From JBCCTX01 sp965263105 (GTDB lineage Bacteria; Bacteroidota; Bacteroidia; J057), in the NCBI GenBank assembly GCA_965263105.1, contig CBDHGL010000002.1:682001-746000 (forward strand): 64,000 nt of DNA, read 5' to 3'. Each line of letters starts with the position of its first letter. Positions within the stretch are counted from its first letter, which is position 1. The translations under genes and the position numbers were made by a program. The notes beneath the pieces were generated by a model that was not told where the DNA came from, did not search any database, and was given only the letters and a program-made list of their open reading frames with translations. Below are positions 1 through 8,591 of this stretch, in pieces.

Positions 1-1484
1 CGTAAAGCCTTGCGGTTAAAGTGTTCAAAGAAAAGGGGCTTTTCTCGGTGTCGGGTTCCGGTTTCAAAAAGGGGAACCAGGCTTTCCCCTTCGATGCTAA
101 CCTCGGGTTGATCGGATGTAGCTTCTCGATCGGATAACTCTAGGCAAGTGGCCATGATGTCCACGATATGACCGGGGTGAGTATTGATACTGCCTGCTTG
201 ATCATGGATACCCGCTGGCCAGTGGGCAATCATGGGGGTGCAAGTTCCTCCCTCGTTCATGTAGGCCTTCCAGAACTGGAAAGGAGTGTTGGCAACATTG
301 GCCCAATATTTTCCGATGTAGTCATAGGTAGTTTCTGGGCCTGAAGGCCTGTCAGGGGATAAGTAGCTGACCTTTTCTCCCATACGTGTCTCGCTGTTGC
401 GGTCAAAACCGGGTTGGGGATAGCGTTCTGGGCTTGCCCCGTTATCCGAAAGGAATAGAATGAGGGTATTTTCCAATAGGTTCTGCTCTTCTAGCTCTGC
501 GAGTATCCTCCCTAGCCCCTGGTCCACCCGGTCTACCATGGCGGCATGTGCCGCCATCACACCCGCTTCCCAAGTTCTGTTGGGTTCTTCGTCCCAGGAT
601 TGTTCCCGTTCTATAGGGGCCGTGAAGTTGTCCGGTTCAAACAGGCCCATTTCAATTTGGCGCTCAAAGCGAGCTTTCCGAATGGAATCCCACCCTACCT
701 CATAGGTAGAGGCGTATTTGTCGATGTCCTCTGGAAGGGCATGCAAGGGCCAATGGGGGGCACAGTGGGCTACATATAAAAAGAAGGGCTCCCTACCTTC
801 TCCAAAGTTACGGAGGTAAGCAACTGCTGTATCTGATATAGCATCTGTTAGGTAAAAATCATCCGGGACCTCCTGAACGGGTTCCTCTCCATTTACCAGA
901 CTGAAGGGGTCGAAGTAGTTGACTACGCCCCAGATATTGCCAAAATACCGGTCAAAACCCCTGGCTGTAGGATAGCTCTCCCGCTTTCCAAAATCCCGAT
1001 CAGGGTAAGCCTGGTGGTTGAGCCAGCGGAGTTGTTCTTCCGGATTTTCTATGGTGGGTGTGAGTGATACATGCCATTTCCCCACCATTCCCGTTTGATA
1101 GCCCCTTTCCTTCAGCACTTCTGCAAGGGTGGGAATCTGAGGGTTGAGGAAGCCCCTGTAACCCGGATGTTCAGGTCCGAGGTCCTTGGTCATCCTCCCA
1201 ATTCCTGCCTGATGGGGATACTTGCCTGTGAGCAGGGAGGCACGGGTTGGGCAGCAACGGCCCGCATTGTAAAACTGCGTGAATCGAATGCCAGAGAAGG
1301 CGAGGCGATCCAGGTTGGGCGTATGAATTTCTCCCCCAAAACAAGCTGGATCGGAAAAACCCATGTCATCTACCATTAGCAGGAGAATATTGGGACGGGA
1401 ATCTCTTAAATCAGGTGGGGTAACCTTACAGGAGGTACCTAAGAATATTCCCCCAATTATGCACAGCCAGAAAGTTTTCTTCAT
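1..1484 (-). CDS. Sulfatase (formylglycine type), C-terminus cut by window edge
   Basis: Open frame of about 494 codons on the minus strand from the ATG at 1482-1484 to the window edge without a stop. A hydrophobic N-terminus ends in a Cys at residue 19, so it may be a lipoprotein, although the lipobox (G-T-S-C) is weak. The sulfatase fold is clear: NILLLMVDDMG with the metal-binding Asp pair at residues 39-40, HTPNLDRLA, then CCPTRASLLTG around residues 77-87. In the last, Cys77 of C-x-P-x-R is the residue converted to formylglycine. The visible C-terminal part contains PLFFEHFNRKAL, similar to the F/W-E-H-x-x-N-R segment of sulfatases. Expected role: periplasmic or surface hydrolysis of sulfate esters, probably on polysaccharides. 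The substrate cannot be told. It is divergent from the T9SS-protein gene at 1639. Confidence 0.93.
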   Translation of the reverse strand, partial: MKKTFWLCIIGGIFLGTSCKVTPPDLRDSRPNILLLMVDDMGFSDPACFGGEIHTPNLDRLAFSGIRFTQFYNAGRCCPTRASLLTGKYPHQAGIGRMTKDLGPEHPGYRGFLNPQIPTLAEVLKERGYQTGMVGKWHVSLTPTIENPEEQLRWLNHQAYPDRDFGKRESYPTARGFDRYFGNIWGVVNYFDPFSLVNGEEPVQEVPDDFYLTDAISDTAVAYLRNFGEGREPFFLYVAHCAPHWPLHALPEDIDKYASTYEVGWDSIRKARFERQIEMGLFEPDNFTAPIEREQSWDEEPNRTWEAGVMAAHAAMVDRVDQGLGRILAELEEQNLLENTLILFLSDNGASPERYPQPGFDRNSETRMGEKVSYLSPDRPSGPETTYDYIGKYWANVANTPFQFWKAYMNEGGTCTPMIAHWPAGIHDQAGSINTHPGHIVDIMATCLELSDREATSDQPEVSIEGESLVPLFETGTRHREKPLFFEHFNRKAL

Positions 1485-1638
1485 CGGGCAATTGGGTTAA
1501 GTGAGAATTAAATAATTGTAAAATTTTATCGTTAAGAAATTGAAAAGATGTTTATCTTGCTCATACTTTTCCTACCTCCCTTTCTTACTCGCTACTCGTT
1601 GGTTTATTTTTTTTCATTCACAACCAAATGTAACAAGT

Positions 1639-2799
1639 ATGAAACACTTTTGCTCCTTACTATTAACCAGCCTATTGTTTTCCTCCCTTGCTTTTTCCCA
1701 AATCACCATTAGCTCCGAAGATGTATTAAGCCTTTCCGGCAAAAGCTTTACCCAAGAGGGTACGCTCGTTGAATCAATTGCTGCGAATCCTGGTATGGCA
1801 GGTGCCAACCAAAGTTGGGACCTGGGGGCTATCCCCATGGACAGTATGGTCACCATTACCTGGACCTTTGAAAGTCCAGAAAATACACCTTACGGCGATG
1901 ACTTTCCCGATGCAAACTTTGTTCAAACCTTTGTATTTGATACACTGGGTTTTAGCGTTGGAACTTATAACTACGCGAAGGTTACGGAGACGGAATTTAT
2001 CTCCTTAGGAGAGGTGTCTATTTCTTCCTTCTTATCATTTGGCGATACGACAATTGAAGAGTCCTCCGATACGGTAGCCCTTTTTCCCCTTACCTATGAA
2101 AAATCCTGGTCTGAGGTAAGTAGAGACACGGTAGATTTTTTTGGCACCACAGAAATAATTGTCGATAGTACGGAATACCTGGTTGATGCCTGGGGAAGTG
2201 TTACGGTACCCGCAGGAACCTTCGACTGCCTGCGTATCCGGACAATTGACTATTCTACCGGGTTCGAGTCAGTAGGAGGCATCCCAACAGATACATCGGA
2301 TTTTTCTTCTGTATCCTACCTTTGGATTTCCAAGGAAGCCTTTATTGTTGGTACTATGGAGAGCCAGGAGGGAAACACCGATCCTGATTTTGATTCGGCT
2401 TCCTTTTTTACCCGCTTATCGGGAACTGGGACAACGGTAATTGATACTATGGGGATGGATACCACAGTAACGGACACGACAGGTATGGATACCACCACAA
2501 CATCTATCCCTTCTCTTCTGGAAATCGTGGAAGAAGTGGAACTTTCTCCCAATCCCGCACAAGGGGAATTGACCTTATCCTTTACCTTACCTCAAAAAAT
2601 GCCTATGGAAGTAGGGATCTATGACCTACGGGGGAGAAGGGTGCATACCCTTGTAAGCGGAACCCATTTACCTGGAAAATATGCCTATTCCTGGCAGGGG
2701 AAAACGGACAATGGAAATTCTATACACCCGGGGTGGTATGTGGCAGTTCTAAACAGTGGGGACAGAGGCCATGCCATGAAATTCCTCTGGCGACCCTAG
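1639..2799 (+). CDS. Secreted protein with type IX secretion C-terminal sorting domain (paralogue A)
   Basis: 386 aa from ATG 1639, chosen because it starts a clean signal peptide (MKHFCSLLLTSLLFSSLAFS). An in-frame start at 1540 would add 33 residues that spoil it. No known catalytic domain is recognised in the body. It shares ENTPY-x-D-x-FP-x-ANFVQ, AG-x-FDCLR-x-R and WISKEAF with its neighbour at 2891. A Thr/Met/Asp-rich linker with repeated MDTT words precedes the last ~85 residues. These start LSPNPAQGELTLSF and contain YDLRGRRV and GWYVAVL, the usual pattern of the type A Por/T9SS sorting domain. Likely exported and attached to or released from the cell surface. Function unknown. Confidence 0.88.
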   Translation: MKHFCSLLLTSLLFSSLAFSQITISSEDVLSLSGKSFTQEGTLVESIAANPGMAGANQSWDLGAIPMDSMVTITWTFESPENTPYGDDFPDANFVQTFVFDTLGFSVGTYNYAKVTETEFISLGEVSISSFLSFGDTTIEESSDTVALFPLTYEKSWSEVSRDTVDFFGTTEIIVDSTEYLVDAWGSVTVPAGTFDCLRIRTIDYSTGFESVGGIPTDTSDFSSVSYLWISKEAFIVGTMESQEGNTDPDFDSASFFTRLSGTGTTVIDTMGMDTTVTDTTGMDTTTTSIPSLLEIVEEVELSPNPAQGELTLSFTLPQKMPMEVGIYDLRGRRVHTLVSGTHLPGKYAYSWQGKTDNGNSIHPGWYVAVLNSGDRGHAMKFLWRP

Positions 2800-2830
2800 A
2801 GAAGTCATCTTTTAAGTAATTATATCTCAC

Positions 2831-2866
2831 AAGGGAGGCTACCATAGGGGTAGGCCTCCCTTTTTT
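2831..2866 (+). terminator. Rho-independent terminator
   Basis: AAGGGAGGC at 2831-2839 pairs with GCCTCCCTT at 2854-2862. The stem continues as TACC/GGTA past a one-base bulge, around an ATAG-type loop, and a run of T follows. It lies 30 bp after the stop of the T9SS protein at 1639 and separates the two paralogous genes. Confidence 0.85.
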
Positions 2867-2890
2867 CGTCTTAGGGAAAAGCCCCACAAG

Positions 2891-4012
2891 ATGAAACATC
2901 TACTTCTTACTTTCCTGATGAGCCTAAGTTTGTGTATGAAGGCTCAGATAACAGTCTCTTCAACAGATATCCTGAACTTGGTAGGCAAACGTTTGCTGGT
3001 GGAACAAAGCCTGGGAGAAGTGATGGCTGTCATGCCAGGACCGGCTGGGCCGGATCAAGACCGAAACTATAGCTTCCCTATTTCAGACTCTTCTTTTATG
3101 CTTTCCCACACCTTTTTAAACCCAGAAAACACTCCCTATGCAGATACCTTCCCAGAAGCAAACTTCGTCCAAAAGATTGAATTAGCATCCGTAGATTTAT
3201 TTACTACCTACACGTATAGCCGAGTCAGTGAATCTGAGTTTGTTACCTTTGGTTCTGTTTCTGAATCCCGGCTAGTGGGTCCCCTAGATACGACCGTTTT
3301 TCTCACCGGCGGGGATACCTTTGCCGTATTTCCTTTGTTCTATGAAAAAACCTGGACGGAAGTTGAGTTGGACACCCTTCAATTAAATGGTCTGACCTCC
3401 CTCCGCAATGATACGACTGTGCATGTAGTGGACTCCTATGGAATAGTAGAAGTTCCTGCAGGAAGCTTTGACTGCTTGCGCGTACGTTCCGAAAAAACCA
3501 GCCGTTCGAAGACCCTGTTAAATGGAATTGAACTTCCTTCTGACGAGGAATTCGATATTTCCTATAACTGGATTTCTAAGGAAGCTTTTGTTATAGCCCA
3601 AATCGGTAACATGGTCAATGAAGAGAATCCCAATTTCTCCATGGCGGGTTCCTTCACACGTTTGGTGAGCGGCGCAACAGGTATAGAGGATTCCAGTATC
3701 ATCGATACTACCCTGACCTCCCTTTGTTCCTTTTTGGGAGACGTTCAGGAGATCCAGCTATTTCCCAACCCCGCTCGTTACAGAATAAATCTTTCATTTT
3801 CTCTACTCCGCGCCCTCGACATGAGCATAGATATCCAAGACCTACAAGGAAGGACAGTGAACACCCTACAATCAGGTACGCTTCAAGCAGGCAGGCATGA
3901 AATACATTGGAGAGGAATGGGACCGGAAGGAAGGCAAGTCCCTTCCGGAATTTATTGGATAGTGTTTCGGTCCGAGGACCGCTTTCACGCCGAAAGTTTT
4001 CTTTGGGAGTAA
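2891..4012 (+). CDS. Secreted protein with T9SS C-terminal sorting domain (paralogue B)
   Basis: 373 aa with an N-terminal signal peptide (MKHLLLTFLMSLSLCMKAQ). Collinear with paralogue A over its whole length: SS-x-D-x-L-x-L-x-GK near the start, ENTPYADTFPEANFVQ, VPAGSFDCLRVRS, YNWISKEAF, then FTRL. It lacks most of A's Thr-rich linker. The C-terminal ~80 residues (LFPNPARYRINLSFS, QDLQGRTVNTL, SGIYWIVFRS) form a type IX sorting domain. The pair is a recent tandem duplication with diverged linkers. Function unknown, but surface location is likely. Confidence 0.87.
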   Translation: MKHLLLTFLMSLSLCMKAQITVSSTDILNLVGKRLLVEQSLGEVMAVMPGPAGPDQDRNYSFPISDSSFMLSHTFLNPENTPYADTFPEANFVQKIELASVDLFTTYTYSRVSESEFVTFGSVSESRLVGPLDTTVFLTGGDTFAVFPLFYEKTWTEVELDTLQLNGLTSLRNDTTVHVVDSYGIVEVPAGSFDCLRVRSEKTSRSKTLLNGIELPSDEEFDISYNWISKEAFVIAQIGNMVNEENPNFSMAGSFTRLVSGATGIEDSSIIDTTLTSLCSFLGDVQEIQLFPNPARYRINLSFSLLRALDMSIDIQDLQGRTVNTLQSGTLQAGRHEIHWRGMGPEGRQVPSGIYWIVFRSEDRFHAESFLWE

Positions 4013-4025
4013 AGGAATAATTGAT

Positions 4026-4104
4026 AGTCCATGGTCCATAGTCTTTTTTGTGATTCTATCACATGTTATTTTCTGGACTGTCGACTGAGGACTATTAACC
4101 TATT
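4026..4104. repeat. Intergenic inverted-repeat family (gtcgac/tggac type)
   Basis: The spacer between two converging genes carries agtccatggtccatagtc near 4026 and ctggactgtcgactgagg near 4074. These words recur, in similar order and in inverted pairs, at 15.85-15.99, 16.55-16.72 and 63.58-63.72 kb. The two halves are partly complementary and could form a long hairpin. Confidence 0.6.
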
Positions 4105-4120
4105 TCTCCCTTTTCATTTT

Positions 4121-5758
4121 TCATTTAACCAATTCCTTCACCCCCGTCATTTCCCAATGGCCAAGGGAGATGGGAATATTCCCCATGGAATTCAGCCCAT
4201 CAAAGAAGTCCATTACGCGAAAGTCCTGACCTTCCAATTCCAGTTTGCGTGCATAATCCGCCATAACCTGCTCCAGTTGGTATTTTCCTGTGATATAACT
4301 CGTCCCATATCCTGGTTGACGCAAGTAGAGGTGCTGTTCGAAGATGAGGAGCTCCTTTTCCGTTTTCATCCAGCCCCGGGGGGTATATTCGGAGTGGATG
4401 CCTCCTGCCTCTTCCATGGTCATCTCATTGGCATGGGCATAGAGAGAGCCCAGACCCCGGGCTGCCCGTTGGGCAATCATGATATAGACGATTTCCCGCA
4501 CTCGGGGATCGTCGTCGTACAGCCCCGCGTCCATGAACATCTCTTCTACAGCTGTGGCCGTCCCTTCATTGCGAGAGTCAAAAATGTTATACAACAAGGG
4601 GCCTTTTCGAATTTCGCTTTTGTGAGGCTCGGTATCCATACGGGCCAGCTCAAACCAATGGTAGAAGTGGCAATACAGAGGGCGTGGATCATAGTGCGCC
4701 CCTATCCAGAAGAAGTTGCGCGTTTCGGCTGGCACAAATCGACCTAAATGCCTATTTAGTGCGGGTCCAAAGTACTTCTTGACGGTAACGATATCCTGTT
4801 CTTCCAGGAAGCGCATCAAGCTAGCAGCGGATCGACTCGCCAAGGCCTTGTAGGCTTGTGGAGAATCAGCAGCTTCTAGTTCGGGAAGATTCCGGTTGCG
4901 GTGCTCTTCCAATTTCAAGGAGGCCCAGGCCCTCGCCAGTTCTCGTTTGAGTATCATCACCTCGTCCTCCCAGGTAAGAGGAACCAAGTGCACATTTTGC
5001 AGGTACCAGGTGTAGTGCTCTTTCCCTATACCAGAAGGCCCTGACTTCTTTGGAGCCTCAGCCTCCAACCATTTCGCCAAGGCATCCGTTGAGGTAATGG
5101 CCTCTTGGATCGCAGTTTCCAACTCAGCATCTCCTTTTATCCCCTCTAGGGTCCGTATGAAAGCCAAATTCTTACTTTGAGTGTGAATATCCCGGATACC
5201 TGCGACCCATAGATCTCTGGCATCTCCGGTTAGATTGAGTTGGGCTTGTGCATTCAAGGAAGGGATCACCCGAAGATCTCCCAGGAGTCGTTTCTTCTCA
5301 GCAGAAGATAGGGGAAACGAATAGGTCCATATTTCCGTGGTAGCGTGATGGGTAGGCCCTTCATGGGCAGGTACATCACTGCGAGCCATCCACAAAGATT
5401 TATAGTAGGCTGGATCTCGCTCCCAAGGCTTTAGAATGCGGTAGTTGAAGTCGTATCCATTCATCTCGGCCCAAACGATCCACCAATCTACTTGTTGGGG
5501 AACGGCCCAGCCGGTGGTATCCATCGCCAGAAGTTCTGCTTGAAGCTTCTGAAATTCGGGTAAGCGTTTCTCAAAGCTTTCCTTCGTATAGTCGGGTGCG
5601 CCATCCAGAAGTGGCGGGCTTTCAAATGCTCGCCAGCTGTGGAATAGGTCAACGAGTTCCTGGTAGGAGTTTGTAGCATCAGCTTGGGCTTGTAGCTCTC
5701 CTTGGCTGAAGAAGCAGCAGGCAAAGCCTGCCCATAGAACACAAAATAGATTTTTCAT
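4121..5758 (-). CDS. Secreted DUF885-like protein
   Basis: About 545 aa from the ATG at 5756-5758. This start gives a signal peptide (MKNLFCVLWAGFACCFFSQG); an in-frame upstream start at 5785 adds nine residues. The C-terminal half resembles the DUF885 family of zinc peptidase-like proteins. RNEGTATAVEEMFMDAGL resembles the EGWA-type segment, and RQPGYGTSYITGKYQLEQ resembles the PGQ-x-x-Y-x-IG segment. The HExPGH motif expected for a zinc site in DUF885 is not visible. This is therefore a divergent or inactive member, or the site is rebuilt (HWFELARMDTEPH lies nearby). Probably periplasmic or a lipid-free secreted protein. The neighbours give no pathway. Confidence 0.7.
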   Translation of the reverse strand: MKNLFCVLWAGFACCFFSQGELQAQADATNSYQELVDLFHSWRAFESPPLLDGAPDYTKESFEKRLPEFQKLQAELLAMDTTGWAVPQQVDWWIVWAEMNGYDFNYRILKPWERDPAYYKSLWMARSDVPAHEGPTHHATTEIWTYSFPLSSAEKKRLLGDLRVIPSLNAQAQLNLTGDARDLWVAGIRDIHTQSKNLAFIRTLEGIKGDAELETAIQEAITSTDALAKWLEAEAPKKSGPSGIGKEHYTWYLQNVHLVPLTWEDEVMILKRELARAWASLKLEEHRNRNLPELEAADSPQAYKALASRSAASLMRFLEEQDIVTVKKYFGPALNRHLGRFVPAETRNFFWIGAHYDPRPLYCHFYHWFELARMDTEPHKSEIRKGPLLYNIFDSRNEGTATAVEEMFMDAGLYDDDPRVREIVYIMIAQRAARGLGSLYAHANEMTMEEAGGIHSEYTPRGWMKTEKELLIFEQHLYLRQPGYGTSYITGKYQLEQVMADYARKLELEGQDFRVMDFFDGLNSMGNIPISLGHWEMTGVKELVK

Positions 5759-5913
5759 ACGTATGGGTTTGGGTATGAGCACCAAGATACTGAATTGATG
5801 CTTAGCGAAGCAATAATCCCTGTTGGGTACCCATCCCTAACCTTCCGCAAATGATTCTTCACGGAATCTCCGACTTCCCTTCAAAAAGGGAAGGGAAGAA
5901 AAACCTTTTCCCC

Positions 5914-6691
5914 CTAATTCCTCCCGGCCATCACCCCGCCATCCACATCTAGGATAGATCCTGTGATCCAGCTTGATTCTTCTGAAAGGAGGAAAAGGAT
6001 CGTATTTGCGATGTCTTGGGAGGTTCCATTTCTTCCAATAGGGTGAAAGCCATTGAAGTTTACCAAAGCCTCCTTAGCTGCGGCTTCACTCCCGAATACA
6101 CCATGGTATACAGGGGTATCTACTACAGCGGGAGAAACGGCATTTACCCGTATCCCTACATCCGCCAATTCCAATTCCAGCTAAATGCTGGGTCAGGGAA
6201 TGCAAATGGCTAAATGCGGTCAGGGAATGCAAACCGGCTTTTTGCATGGAATAAGCCGAAGAAGGCGTTGCCTTGACCGCTTGTTTGGCCCACATGGATC
6301 CCACGTTCACAATAGACCCGCCACCGTTGCTCTTCATGGCTTTGGCTGCTGCCTGGCTAATGAAAAAGAAGCCCCTGTTGAGATCCAAGTAAGAATCGTA
6401 ATCCTCCAGGGTATGATCCAGAAAAGGCTTAGGACCAAAAATACCCGAGGCATTGACGAGGTAGTCTAGTTGGGGTAGAGTAGCAATCCTTTGGACCAGT
6501 CCCTCGACTTGTTGTCGGTCAGTGATATCTACCTGATGTTTGTGTAGCTTGGGTGCATCAGAGACCTTCTGGGGGTTCCTCCCGACAATGTGTACTTCTG
6601 CTCCTTTGGCGAGCAAGGCTTCTGCTACGGCTTTGCCGATTCCACTAGTACCTCCGATAATCAAGGCAGTTTTTGATTGAAATTGAGACAT
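5914..6691 (-). pseudogene. SDR-family oxidoreductase, frameshifted
   Basis: A short-chain dehydrogenase read from 6691 in two frames. The first frame has the NAD(P)-binding GGTSGIGKAVAEALL, the NASG segment, the catalytic Ser region and YSMQKAGLHSLT (Tyr-x-x-x-Lys). It then repeats LHSLT and goes out of frame near 6185. The second frame, from about 6174 to 5914, resumes as ELADVGIRVNAVSPAVVDTP and ends with ITGSILDVDGGVMAGRN, the normal SDR C-terminus. The break falls exactly at a 28/29-bp tandem duplication. All catalytic residues survive, so the damage is recent or is an assembly error. It follows the TetR gene on the same strand and has matching operators in front of it. Confidence 0.88.
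6181..6237. repeat. Tandem duplication causing the SDR frameshift
   Basis: Two adjacent copies of a segment that begins ctaaatgc and contains gtcagggaatgcaaa, at 6181-6209 (29 bp) and 6210-6237 (28 bp). The copies differ by a 2-base tg insertion after ctaaatgc and by one base near the end. Because the added length is not a multiple of three, the reading frame of the SDR gene is lost. Confidence 0.85.
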
Positions 6692-6709
6692 AAGTTTTTG
6701 TGATTTTGT

Positions 6710-6723
6710 ACAGACAAGTCTGT
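6710..6723. promoter_or_regulatory. TetR-type operator, site A (before SDR gene)
   Basis: ACAGAC-AA-GTCTGT, a perfect inverted repeat with 6-bp arms and a 2-bp centre, 19 bp upstream of the SDR start. The same core occurs at 6778-6795 and 7397-7410. Confidence 0.75.
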
Positions 6724-6777
6724 TTGTTTTCGGTTAAAATTTTTTGTGAGTCAAATCGGGATACAAGGTACAAAAAT

Positions 6778-6795
6778 AGACAGACTTGTCTGTCT
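6778..6795. promoter_or_regulatory. TetR-type operator, site B (between TetR and SDR genes)
   Basis: AGACAGAC-TT-GTCTGTCT, a perfect inverted repeat with 8-bp arms and a 2-bp centre. It sits between the stop of the TetR gene and site A, so it can act only on the downstream SDR promoter. Confidence 0.75.
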
Positions 6796-6812
6796 TATTG
6801 GAGACAAAAAAA

Positions 6813-7385
6813 TTATGACTCTCTCGCCAACAAGGTTTTCAACATACTGATACTTTGGTGAATGGGCCAGGACTCATTCTGCAGATGGCTTTCCATCACC
6901 GCAGCCTCGTAGAGCAGATACATACTTTGAGCCAGGTTCTGTTGCTCCTCTTCTTTCAATTCCGGTCGGTTTGTGAGAACCAAGTCCTGCATAAAACGTT
7001 TCAAGCCCTGCTTTTTATCTCGAATGGTTTGATGGATGCGTTGGTTTTCCCGAGGAATCTCAGCTATAGTCCGGATACACCAACAGCCGTTGAAATTTTC
7101 ACTCTCAAAGAAGGGGATGAGGAACTCCAGAACGGCTAAAAGTCGCTCATCTCCTTGGGGCTTGTTGGCGCAAAAGGCCGATAGGTCTTTCAGCAATTGT
7201 GCTTCTCGCTCTTCCAAGTAGGTAATGCACAAATCTTCCTTAGAAGAGAAATGGCTGTATAGGGTTGCCTTGGCGATTCCTGCCTTGGCAATAATCTCAT
7301 TAATCCCTGTGAGGTTATAGCCATTTTGGTAAAACAGCTCTGATGCCGTTTGGATAATTCGTTCTTTTGCGGATAGCTTAGCCAT
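6813..7385 (-). CDS. TetR/AcrR-family transcriptional repressor
   Basis: 190 aa. The N-terminal helix-turn-helix is typical: RIIQTASELFYQNGYNLTG, then IIAKAGIAKATLYSHFSSKEDL (residues ~10-50). The C-terminal part is a variable ligand-binding helical region with Trp/Cys residues (NGCWCIRTIAEIPRENQR). ATG at 7383-7385. It lies just upstream of the SDR pseudogene on the same strand. Three copies of the palindrome ACAGAC-NN-GTCTGT flank it, one 11 bp in front of its own start. Autoregulation and control of the SDR gene follow by inference. The inducer is unknown. Confidence 0.93.
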   Translation of the reverse strand: MAKLSAKERIIQTASELFYQNGYNLTGINEIIAKAGIAKATLYSHFSSKEDLCITYLEEREAQLLKDLSAFCANKPQGDERLLAVLEFLIPFFESENFNGCWCIRTIAEIPRENQRIHQTIRDKKQGLKRFMQDLVLTNRPELKEEEQQNLAQSMYLLYEAAVMESHLQNESWPIHQSISMLKTLLARES

Positions 7386-7396
7386 ATATAAATTTT

Positions 7397-7410
7397 ACAG
7401 ACAAGTCTGT
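7397..7410. promoter_or_regulatory. TetR-type operator, site C (before the TetR gene)
   Basis: ACAGAC-AA-GTCTGT again, 11 bp upstream of the regulator's ATG, the position expected for autorepression. Identical over 14 bp to site A. Confidence 0.78.
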
Positions 7411-7781
7411 CTGAGAGCAATATACGATGTCTGCTAGAAATTAGTTTTGGGCCTGCATTATATGAGGAATTTAAACTATTATCCCAATGTGTACCCATCC
7501 CTAACCCTTCCCTTTTTGAAGGGAAGGGAAGAAAAACGTATAGTTTTTCAGGCCGTCTTACTATCCGTTGGATACATGCTCCTCCCTTTCGAAGGGAGGA
7601 CACAGGTGGGTACCCAAAAGAGAAAAACGATTTCTATCGTTATATAAGATGAAATTTGCCAAGTTCTAAACAACTAAGCATACGCTGAATGAAGAATTTA
7701 CCTGCAGCAGCTTATTTTGTTAAATTTGAAATGGAGTAAAGCTTCGGTATCTAACAAATCATAAAATAAGAACATCTGGTT

Positions 7782-8522
7782 TTGTCGCGTTGGCACATTT
7801 TCCCTCTCACCCTCATTCTCTCCTTGGCCTTTACCTATACAGGAGTCGAGGAAAGTCTTTGGATGGCCCTTGCCCATCCGGATTTCCAGATAAATCTCTT
7901 CTTAAATACCCTGGAAATATGGGGTTTGATCTATTATGCCTACCATTTGCATTTCCGCAAAAACAGGAGTATGGGGCAAGCTTTGTGGCGCACCCTCCTG
8001 CTTTTCTACCTGCTTCAGTTGCTCCGGGCAGTCATTATAGAGTATGAGCCGGAAGACTATACCGAGCTGTGGAGCATTGTCATTCCCTTTGGGACTATTT
8101 TGATTTTTGCCTTCAATTATTTTTACCACCTGCGAAAACAAATGGACCAGGTGAAGCAAAGTGCAGTGCTCCCCGAGCCGAGCCATTCCCCACTTTGGCT
8201 AGAAACGACTTCGGGTAAAGTCCAGATAGACCCATCGAATATTTTGTATGCAGACCTCCAACCCAACTATTTGGAACTCATCACCCCAGATAAAACCTTT
8301 AAGGGTTTTCTCTCCTTGAAAAAGCTCGAAGAAGAGCTTAGGCCTTATTCTACTTTTTTTCGTCTCAACAAACAAAGCCTTTGTCATGCCCAGGCAGTTC
8401 AATCCTACCGAAGTCTCAAAGATGGCAGGCTGGAAGTCACCCTCTCGACAGGGGAGATACGAGTGGTAAGCAAAAACAAGGCTTCGTCATTCAAAAAATG
8501 GATCGCGAAGGATTCGCCTTAA
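7782..8522 (+). CDS. Membrane-anchored LytTR-type DNA-binding regulator
   Basis: 246 aa starting at a TTG codon; no ATG gives the full first membrane segment, so the exact start is uncertain. Four hydrophobic segments fill residues ~5-125 (IFPLTLILSLAFTYTGV; LEIWGLIYYAYHL; LWRTLLLFYLLQLLRAVII; IPFGTILIFAFNYFYHL). A short linker leads to a LytTR domain (~140-245): ILYADLQPNYLELIT, TFKGFLSLKKLEEEL, FFRLNKQSLCHAQAVQSY, GEIRVVSKNKASSFKKWI. There is no receiver domain. In Bacteroidota such proteins couple a membrane signal directly to transcription. The next gene, a serine hydrolase 70 bp downstream, is a plausible target or partner. Confidence 0.85.
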   Translation: MSRWHIFPLTLILSLAFTYTGVEESLWMALAHPDFQINLFLNTLEIWGLIYYAYHLHFRKNRSMGQALWRTLLLFYLLQLLRAVIIEYEPEDYTELWSIVIPFGTILIFAFNYFYHLRKQMDQVKQSAVLPEPSHSPLWLETTSGKVQIDPSNILYADLQPNYLELITPDKTFKGFLSLKKLEEELRPYSTFFRLNKQSLCHAQAVQSYRSLKDGRLEVTLSTGEIRVVSKNKASSFKKWIAKDSP

Positions 8523-8591
8523 GCAAGTGATCCTTCGTTATCCAGGATTTTGAGGACCTTTTCCGTAAGGTAGCAGGACAGATCATCGTCT

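Noticed and set aside
460..1379. Plus-strand open frames of 77-102 codons at 460-779 and 1071-1379
   Set aside because: Antisense to the sulfatase, whose frame and motifs are clear.
4031..4747. Plus-strand open frame of 238 codons
   Set aside because: Starts in the intergenic repeat and runs antisense to the DUF885 gene; no recognisable domain or signal.
7190..7603. Minus-strand open frame of 137 codons before the TetR gene
   Set aside because: Overlaps the TetR helix-turn-helix in another frame and runs across operator C and spacer repeats.
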